This document shows, one piece after another, positions 1-4,388 of a DNA stretch of 6,690 nucleotides; the first letter of the stretch is position 1, and every line of letters starts with the position of its first letter. The notes below the pieces were generated by a model that worked only from the letters and a program-made list of their open reading frames with translations, was not told the origin of the DNA and ran no database searches. The DNA comes from Planctomycetota bacterium (GTDB lineage Bacteria > Planctomycetota > UBA8742 > SKZP01 > JAIOTL01): the NCBI GenBank assembly GCA_021106775.1, contig JAIOTL010000245.1, positions 1 to 6,690 on the forward strand, read 5' to 3'. A program made the position numbers and the translations under genes.

Positions 1-271
1 AACCTGCAGATTCGCGTTTATATGCGTTGCAGACCACCGACCCCCCTTGCGGGTAGAAAAGTCCCTGACGGAAAAACAGTTTTACCGTCAATCAACAAAG
101 AAGACCTTTCCCAAATCACCCTAGCTAGCGCAAATTCTGTCTACACACACTTTTGAGCGTGCTTAACAATCAACACTTCAGAATAATTACAAGCATCGAT
201 TTGTGCTGGGCTTTGGGTTTTCTGGATTGGGTCTCCCGTGGGTTGCTGAGAACATTGTTCCCAATTCAGCA

Positions 272-285
272 CACAGGTTAACCTG
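272..285. repeat. CACAGGTTAACCTG, copy 1 of a 14-nt repeat containing a 12-bp palindrome
   Basis: Positions 274-285 are a perfect palindrome, CAGGTTAACCTG. The 14-nt string recurs at 367-380 with one base changed. As RNA it would be a CAGG/CCUG mini-hairpin with a UUAA loop, or a self-complementary loop able to pair with its partner. As DNA it could be a protein-binding dyad. The start-to-start distance between copies is 95 bp. Confidence 0.5.
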
Positions 286-366
286 CTCTTAATCACAGTA
301 TTGGCAGTAGGATTCAAGAGTTATTTGACCTATTGACAGTGTTGTAAACTAAAAGCAGAAAGTCTG

Positions 367-380
367 CACAGGTAAACCTG
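367..380. repeat. CACAGGTAAACCTG, copy 2 of the 14-nt repeat
   Basis: This is the second copy, with one T-to-A change in the centre, so the CAGGT/ACCTG arms are kept. It lies directly next to a perfect 5-bp hairpin (GCAGA 355-359, TCTGC 363-367). Conservation of the arms with variation in the centre fits either a stem-loop or an operator half-site pair. Confidence 0.5.
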
Positions 381-549
381 ATAAGCTGAAACTCCATTTT
401 TCAGGAGACAACAACAGGATACGATACCCATTTTTGCGCTCCATAACGCAAAGGGTAAAGCATCCCCGACCGGCAAAGTATTGATTAACAACGCTTTATC
501 CGATCACACGAGCGAGGGTTTCCCCCCTTAAGCCTAAGCTTAACTCACA

Positions 550-915
550 ATTTCGATATAAATACCGTTGTTGCGAGATTTGATAAGACTAATTTTGAAA
601 GAACGTTTACATTTTAAAGAGCTTCAATGTTAATACACTGCATCCCAATTCTCAACAGAAATTTACGTTAAACTAAATTATTTAGTATGTTTATATTGGA
701 GTTCATGAAAATTTGCTCAATTAAGGGTGCAAGCAGTCCTTTTAATAACATTTGGGTTGTTTCGAAAATGTTGAAATGGTTACTTGTGATGAACAGGCAT
801 CTCTGCCAGTCATCCAACATCAATAAATAACAAGCAATGACACCTACTCCACCATTCACTGAAACTTTTGTTACAGTGCATCAGTAGTTGGAGACAAAAA
901 CTATAAGTTGTTGAC
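550..915. other. AT-rich spacer without a supported gene
   Basis: I see no gene here. A 63-codon minus frame (859-668) lacks a ribosome binding site and any recognisable family features. The only local structure is a perfect AT-rich hairpin at 672-686 (ACTAAA, TTA loop, TTTAGT). The part nearest 550 may carry the promoter of the candidate RNA (TATTTATAT at 564-556 on the minus strand), which is weak evidence in DNA this AT-rich. Confidence 0.5.
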
Positions 916-993
916 TGTCATTCTTGCGGAAGCAGTAATCCACGTAATTTAGGGTAAATAAGATTCTGGATTCCTATTCAAGTTAGGATTGAC
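916..993. repeat. decayed REP/MITE-like repeat pair
   Basis: The left half (916-942) starts TGTCATTCTTGCGGAAGC and ends AATCCA. The right half (967-993) starts TGGATTCC and ends GGATTGAC. AATCCA (937-942) and TGGATT (967-972) are exact inverted repeats. Each half has its own small hairpin: TTGC-GGAA-GCAG on the left and TCCTA/TAGGA (972-976, 984-988) on the right. The outer ends GTCATTC and GGATTGAC are imperfectly inverted. This closely resembles the widespread bacterial interspersed repeat of the form GTCATTCCCGCGAAAGCG...GGAATCCA, with several substitutions. It lies about 55 bp beyond the hpf stop codon and could act as a transcription terminator for that gene, which otherwise has no obvious one. 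Confidence 0.5.
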
Positions 994-1048
994 CTTACTC
1001 AAATATTTTGATTCTAAGCATTTACTCTTAATATACCCTTGTACACAG

Positions 1049-1480
1049 TTATTTTTTTGATTCAAAACCGTGTTTGTCTATGTAATCTTCGTAGGTTTCC
1101 TCCTCCTCATCATCTGTGTAACCCATTGACGTTTTTGCTTCCATCATCTCTTGAATCAGTCGACCGCTTCGAACCGATGAACGTCTGTCTTTACGTTTAG
1201 TTCGTTGATTAAATTTCTTCATCTGACGTTCCATTTTGTCGATGACAGAATCAGTTGCTAAAGAAAGGTTCGATTCTTCGATTTCAGCAATAAACATCTG
1301 TCCTCGAACCGCTGAAACAATTAATTCCCCTTTTATTCGATCACCTTGTTTATCAAAGACCAGTTCGGCGGAATGTATTCGGTCGAAAAATTTCTCAAGC
1401 CTTGAAACTTTTTCCCTTGCAATCTTCTCGAAATCTGAACTCAAGTTCTTAATGTGTCTGACAGTCAAGGTTACTTTCAA
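1049..1480 (-). CDS. hpf: ribosome hibernation promoting factor / RaiA-YfiA family
   Basis: A 143-residue protein of the HPF/RaiA (S30AE) family, which binds the decoding region of the 30S subunit and silences ribosomes in stationary phase or stress. The N-terminus MKVTLTVRHIKNLS followed by FEKIAREKVSRLEKFFDRI has the family's opening strand and long basic helix (about residues 13-35). The strand section (about 37-69) precedes the second helix, DSVIDKMERQMKKFNQ (about 78-92), which runs into a very basic patch (KRKDRRSSVRSGR). The tail is strongly acidic (DDEEEE at about 123-128). It is longer than short HPF (about 95-110) but lacks the C-terminal dimerisation domain of long HPF (about 180-190). 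I chose a TTG start at 1480 because AGGAGGT sits four bases upstream and the resulting N-terminus matches the family. The frame extends 15 codons further to an ATG at 1525, which would add unrelated residues and put the Shine-Dalgarno site inside the gene. Confidence 0.9.
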   Translation of the reverse strand: MKVTLTVRHIKNLSSDFEKIAREKVSRLEKFFDRIHSAELVFDKQGDRIKGELIVSAVRGQMFIAEIEESNLSLATDSVIDKMERQMKKFNQRTKRKDRRSSVRSGRLIQEMMEAKTSMGYTDDEEEETYEDYIDKHGFESKK

Positions 1481-1484
1481 TGGG

Positions 1485-1491
1485 ACCTCCT
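1485..1491 (-). promoter_or_regulatory. strong Shine-Dalgarno site that sets the hpf start
   Basis: AGGAGGT on the minus strand, separated by CCCA from the TTG codon at 1480-1478. It is a near-perfect anti-16S match and decides in favour of the TTG start over the upstream in-frame ATG at 1525. Confidence 0.75.
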
Positions 1492-1646
1492 TTTTAAATA
1501 AGGTCTGGTTTACAATTGCACGCAACTATGTCATGCAATATAGCAATGCTTACGAAAAGCTGTTTATTTTGATTATTTATGGAAAGATTTTTCCCAATTT
1601 GCAATGAACGTGGAATATGCGAAATTACAGAATTAGTCATATACGC

Positions 1647-2435
1647 TTATAATCCCTTTTCTAGTCTATCGGCATTTCTATTGTCCAAGTCCGGTATAGC
1701 GCGAATTTTTTCTGCAGTAGTTTTGTGGTCATATTCAAGACGGTGCCATCTTACAACCGCATCATCGTCGATAGTCATGTAACAAAGCTTGTTATCATGG
1801 TCGCGAGGTTGTCCGACAGAACCAATATTAATAATATATTTTTCTCCTTCTTCGAGTTTGAATTCGTATCCAACTTCTTCAATTGAATGATAAGCGCAGT
1901 CCTCGGTTATAATGCAGGGAACATGCGAATGCCCGACGAAACATGGACCATCGATTATGTCGAAAATCTCTTTCATCTTGGGTGGAACTTCGCCGAAATA
2001 ATCCTCGGTATCGACCTTTAAGATATACTCCATAGTTGGGTCACGAGGTGAACCATGAACAAAAATAAGTCCGTTAAGAAGAATTTCCTTTTTCACAATC
2101 TTAAGCGGAAGGTCTCGAACGAATTCCCATCTGCGTTTCTTGTGACCAGAGCTGAAAACCTGTGGCTTTATCTGCTTTCTCGTCCAGTCGATTGCCCTTT
2201 TCGCCGCGGGATGAAAGCCAAACGCGCCATTGACAACTGCTTCTTCATGATTGCCCAAAAGAACAAAGTTGAAGTTCATTGCAATATTAAGACAGGATAC
2301 TGGATCGGGACCATAGCCGATTACATCGCCAAGGCAATATATATCCTCGTTTTTAATACCTTTTTTATCAATATCTTTCAAAGCAACAAGAAGCGCTTCA
2401 ACATTTGAATGTATATCACTTACAATGGCTTTCAT
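1647..2435 (-). CDS. calcineurin-like metallophosphoesterase (Metallophos_2 type phosphodiesterase/phosphatase)
   Basis: A 262-residue cytosolic protein with no signal peptide or membrane segment. All metal-site motifs of the calcineurin-like superfamily are visible in order: SDIHSN (D7, H9), GDVIGYGPDP (G36-D37), GNHE (N62, H63), the histidine in FVHGSP (H127) and GHSH (H169, H171). The length and the GDVIGYGPDP and NIGSVGQPRD signatures fit the COG0639/PF12850 group of small phosphatases or phosphodiesterases, which use a two-metal centre to cleave phosphoesters. The substrate (phosphoprotein, nucleotide or dinucleoside polyphosphate) cannot be told from sequence. The start ATG at 2435 gives the canonical MKAIVSDIHSN opening. 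No strong Shine-Dalgarno site is seen. A TATAAT at 2490-2485 lies at a plausible distance but has no good -35 box. The gene points the same way as hpf, 166 bp upstream of it. Co-transcription is possible but not shown. Confidence 0.88.
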   Translation of the reverse strand: MKAIVSDIHSNVEALLVALKDIDKKGIKNEDIYCLGDVIGYGPDPVSCLNIAMNFNFVLLGNHEEAVVNGAFGFHPAAKRAIDWTRKQIKPQVFSSGHKKRRWEFVRDLPLKIVKKEILLNGLIFVHGSPRDPTMEYILKVDTEDYFGEVPPKMKEIFDIIDGPCFVGHSHVPCIITEDCAYHSIEEVGYEFKLEEGEKYIINIGSVGQPRDHDNKLCYMTIDDDAVVRWHRLEYDHKTTAEKIRAIPDLDNRNADRLEKGL

Positions 2436-2666
2436 CAGTTTTCGCTTTCTTACATTTCGTTCATTTGCTCAAAGATGCAATAATATTATAAAGTCTTTAT
2501 TGAAAATATGAAGTAGTTAAAAATGTTTTTAATTTTTGTCATCAAAAGAATTTTGTCCAATGGGAAATACTCCTTTAATGCTGAGTGAAATAATCCCAAA
2601 TTTTCACTTTATGCTTAATCCACATTTACAATGCAAGCAGTTCAGCACAAGAAATTATAGCATAAT

Positions 2667-2695
2667 GCAAAAAAAATATTGTTATTTTTTTCTGC
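2667..2695. terminator. AT-rich hairpin with T-tract at the lipoprotein gene end, possible terminator
   Basis: The inverted repeat pairs a run of A (2670-2676) plus TA with TA plus a run of T (2685-2691), closed by GC/GC and a short TTGT loop. It overlaps the stop codon of the lipoprotein gene (TAA at 2684-2682 on the minus strand). On the minus strand the second arm is itself a T-run. The stem is almost all A-T, so it is weak, and it may be only homopolymer chance. Confidence 0.3.
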
Positions 2696-3083
2696 TTGAA
2701 ATAGCAGCGGAAAACGAAATCGTGTAGGTATAACCTGCTGAGAACCACGCATTATTGAATCTGTAAATCGGATCTTTGTCATTATTGTTCGAGAAGATGA
2801 TGTAGTTGTAATATTGGTTTGCATTTGGAGTAATATCTTTTTGCTCGGCAGCATTGAGTTGCATATCGTCTCCGATTACTGCATTGTTGACAGAATCAAG
2901 CATACGGAAAAACAGTGTTTTGTTGGTATCGTTGTTGAGAGTGATTTTTGCGATGCTAGCCGCAAACATGGTTTTGTCCTGTCCAATAGGCTCAATTTCC
3001 ATAAGACCTGCCGATTTTGCGGGAGAACAACCTGAGATTACCACAAAAAATGCTACAAACGCTAAAATGAGAGTTTTTTTCAT
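2682..3083 (-). CDS. small lipoprotein of unknown function
   Basis: 133 residues. The N-terminus MKKTLILAFVAFFVVISGC is a textbook type II signal peptide: basic n-region, hydrophobic core (residues 4-16), lipobox I-S-G-C with the lipidated cysteine at 19. The +2 residue is Ser, compatible with outer-membrane sorting in double-membrane bacteria. The mature part (about 115 residues) has alternating short hydrophobic stretches, many Asn and Tyr, and a C-terminal strand-like segment (YTYTISFS), suggesting a small all-beta domain. I do not recognise the family. AAGGA lies 10 bases before the ATG, supporting the start. It is separated by 246 bp from the phosphoesterase gene downstream, so it is probably its own unit. 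Its upstream side faces the oppositely oriented mcsA-like gene across a long spacer. Confidence 0.75.
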   Translation of the reverse strand: MKKTLILAFVAFFVVISGCSPAKSAGLMEIEPIGQDKTMFAASIAKITLNNDTNKTLFFRMLDSVNNAVIGDDMQLNAAEQKDITPNANQYYNYIIFSNNNDKDPIYRFNNAWFSAGYTYTISFSAAISSRKK

Positions 3084-3594
3084 AATACGTCCATCCTTAA
3101 AGTTTAAAGTTCAAGAAATAACTGGAATGCATCAGACGCATTCTGGCAAAAACTTGATTCTAAATTTATATCAGTTTTTTTAGTCGATTTCAACACCAAT
3201 GACTTTGTTATTTGAGAAAATAAAGGTGGCATATAACAATTTTGAATGAGATGTGTTCTTGAAACCCATGCTGAATCCTTTATATTTTCTGTAGTTGGCA
3301 ATCCTGACACCGATTTTAAAGATAAACAAAGTCTCGGAATATAAATATTTTTTTTTGTACTCACGTATGTTTGAAGCCTTGTCTTTTTCTAAAGTTTGGG
3401 TTATGTAACATCTTTTGAGCGAGAATGTAGAAGGATTTACATCTTTGTGATTATTGGCAGGTAACAAAGTTTGTATGACAAAGGAGAATAATGCTGATGC
3501 AATTGCATAAGAATTCTGAGATTAAACTCCGAATTTACGATAATACTGTTACAAAAGGTTGCGGAACAAAAATATTGGTCGAACAATTCGTGGG
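3084..3594. other. long divergent spacer, no convincing gene
   Basis: This region separates the leftward and rightward genes. Two overlapping minus frames exist (3364-3104 with 86 codons, 3467-3180 with 95 codons), but they are in different frames, neither has a good ribosome binding site, and the longer needs a TTG start. I treat both as spurious or, at best, remnants. On the plus strand, AAGGAG at 3481-3486 lies four bases before an ATG at 3491 that opens a frame continuous with the mcsA-like gene (see findings). Confidence 0.45.
3125..3143. promoter_or_regulatory. 6-bp inverted repeat upstream of the lipoprotein gene
   Basis: GAATGC (3125-3130), 7-nt spacer, GCATTC (3138-3143), with TG on the outside of both arms in mirrored context. 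It sits about 42 bp upstream of the lipoprotein ATG, where an operator or a leader hairpin would be. No clear -35/-10 pair could be paired with it, so its role is open. Confidence 0.3.
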
Positions 3595-3623
3595 TTTAAA
3601 ATTATACAAGGTTGTGATACAAT
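3595..3623 (+). promoter_or_regulatory. putative sigma-70-type promoter of the mcsA-like gene
   Basis: TTTAAA (3595-3600, 4 of 6 to the -35 consensus), a 17-bp spacer, then TACAAT (3618-3623, 5 of 6 to the -10 consensus). A start near 3630 would give a leader of about 40 nt before the ATG at 3671. Chance matches are common in AT-rich DNA, but the spacing is exact and a dyad overlaps it. Confidence 0.4.
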
Positions 3624-3635
3624 TAAAAATCACAA
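3612..3635. promoter_or_regulatory. TTGTGAT-N10-ATCACAA dyad overlapping the putative mcsA promoter
   Basis: Perfect 7-bp arms (3612-3618 and 3629-3635) with a 10-bp gap, spanning the -10 box and the expected transcription start. That is the classic position for a repressor operator. It does not match the heptad direct repeats of CtsR, the regulator of mcsA in Firmicutes, nor the 6-bp-spaced CRP site. It could also be a leader hairpin. Confidence 0.4.
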
Positions 3636-3670
3636 TAAATTACTGCCCAATAGAGGAAATGGGAGTTAAG

Positions 3671-4240
3671 ATGAAATGCTCAAGGTGTAATAAGAACAGG
3701 GCAACAATTCATATTGATAAATTTCTAAACGGGAAATATATTTTCATCGATGTTTGTGATGAATGTGCGCTGAAAGAGGGTATGATTCCTCAGCAGGCTG
3801 ATATAACGCAGCTTTTGGAGGAAGCTATTGAGAAGTTTTTTGTGAAACAGGTGCCAGAATCTGGTAAAAATCCAACCAAAGAGGGTAAGCGTCGAACCAC
3901 TACTTTTTTTAAGAAAACTAAAACCCAACAAAGTAAAACATGTTCGGAATGTGGAATTACCCTTGAAGAAATCGACTCTGACAAGCTTTTAGGCTGTCCT
4001 AATGATTATGAAATTTTTCGAGAGGAAGTGCTTGCCAGACTTAAGAGAATTAATTCGATTGCTCGTTATGACGGGCAATTACCGGTAATGAATAGGGTTG
4101 AAGGCAATATCAGGCTAGAAATTAGGAAAAAGAAAACTGAAATGAAAAATGCTATATCCCTTGAAAACTATGAAGTAGCAGCAAGAATTCGCGATGAGAT
4201 TATCAATCTTGAAGCAAAATTGAATGAAAAATCGAATTAG
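3671..4240 (+). CDS. mcsA: McsA-like protein: double zinc finger plus UvrB/UvrC motif
   Basis: 189 residues. An N-terminal CxxC pair, MKCSRCNKNRATIHI (C3, C6), matches a second pair in VCDECA (C29, C32). A charged linker (about 60-90) leads to CSECGITLEEI (C91, C94) and LGCPNDYEIF (C109), then a C-terminal UVR motif (about 148-184) containing AISLENYEVAARIRDEI. This order is that of McsA, in Firmicutes the activator of the protein-arginine kinase McsB, which marks proteins for ClpCP. No mcsB, ctsR or clpC is in the window, so the function here is inferred by family only. The fourth ligand of the second zinc site, normally Cys, is Asp112. GGGAG sits five bases before the ATG at 3671, and the resulting N-terminus matches the family. 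The frame also extends upstream to an ATG at 3491. The next gene starts 148 bp downstream. Confidence 0.8.
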   Translation: MKCSRCNKNRATIHIDKFLNGKYIFIDVCDECALKEGMIPQQADITQLLEEAIEKFFVKQVPESGKNPTKEGKRRTTTFFKKTKTQQSKTCSECGITLEEIDSDKLLGCPNDYEIFREEVLARLKRINSIARYDGQLPVMNRVEGNIRLEIRKKKTEMKNAISLENYEVAARIRDEIINLEAKLNEKSN

Positions 4241-4262
4241 AAACACTAATTTTCTAATTTTA
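4235..4262 (+). terminator. AT-rich hairpin at the end of the mcsA-like gene, probable weak terminator
   Basis: AATTAGAAA (4235-4243) and TTTCTAATT (4251-4259) form a perfect 9-bp stem with a 7-nt loop, followed by more T. The stem includes the stop codon TAG at 4238-4240. Low G+C makes it weak as an intrinsic terminator. Confidence 0.4.
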
Positions 4263-4388
4263 ATGCAAAATTGTCAAAAAAGTAGAAAAAAACAAATTTT
4301 CGCAACTTATTATGCTTTCCTACCTTGATATTGTATTTTCCTATTATTAAACTCTAATTATAAGAAAACTATTTAGAAAGGTTCTGTT

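Larger units (their letters stand above)
1..549 (-). ncRNA. candidate large structured RNA, unidentified, runs off the left edge
   Basis: No long reading frame is present, but inverted repeats are dense and base composition is richer in G+C than the adjacent spacer. Read on the minus strand from about 549 downward, the hairpins are: 543-528 (TTAAGC/GCTTAA); a G-rich stem with a GAAA loop near 527-514; 505-500 with 473-468 (GAUCGG/CCGGUC, one U-G pair) enclosing an AAAG/CUUU stem; 465-417, a long stem of GGAT, TACCC and TTTGCGTT capped by AUGG; 380-369; 367-355 (GCAGA/TCTGC); 271-244 (TGCUGA/UCAGCA enclosing GAAC/GUUC); 90-66; a CCC-GCAA-GGG tetraloop near 54-44; and 32-4. G-U pairs and GNRA loops favour the minus strand at four places, while one alternative stem (222-231 with 260-269) favours plus. 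A TATTTATAT box at 564-556 would place a start near 549. I found no match to tmRNA, RNase P, SRP, 6S, tRNA or group II domain V. The alternative is a decayed coding element. Confidence 0.33.

Noticed and set aside
1..549. tmRNA, RNase P RNA, SRP RNA, tRNA or group II intron
   Set aside because: I looked on both strands for the tag frame and CCA end of tmRNA, the GAGGAAAGTCC and ACAGAA boxes of RNase P, the SRP GGAAGCAGCC loop, a T-loop GTTCRANYC and a domain V stem, and found none.
672..686. Perfect AT hairpin ACTAAA-TTA-TTTAGT
   Set aside because: Only A-T heavy, no gene end at that place to terminate, easily chance.
668..859. 63-codon minus frame in the left spacer
   Set aside because: No ribosome binding site, no recognisable motif, and the length is near what chance gives in this spacer.
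1236..1782. Plus-strand frames over hpf and the phosphoesterase gene
   Set aside because: Antisense shadows of two well-supported genes on the minus strand.
2485..2490. TATAAT on the minus strand upstream of the phosphoesterase gene
   Set aside because: No acceptable -35 box at 16-18 bp (CTTCAT there), and AT-rich spacer makes such hexamers common.
3104..3467. Two overlapping minus frames of 86 and 95 codons in the divergent spacer
   Set aside because: Different frames over the same DNA, no Shine-Dalgarno site, the longer needs TTG, no known motif. The longer (3180-3467) is the better candidate if either is real.
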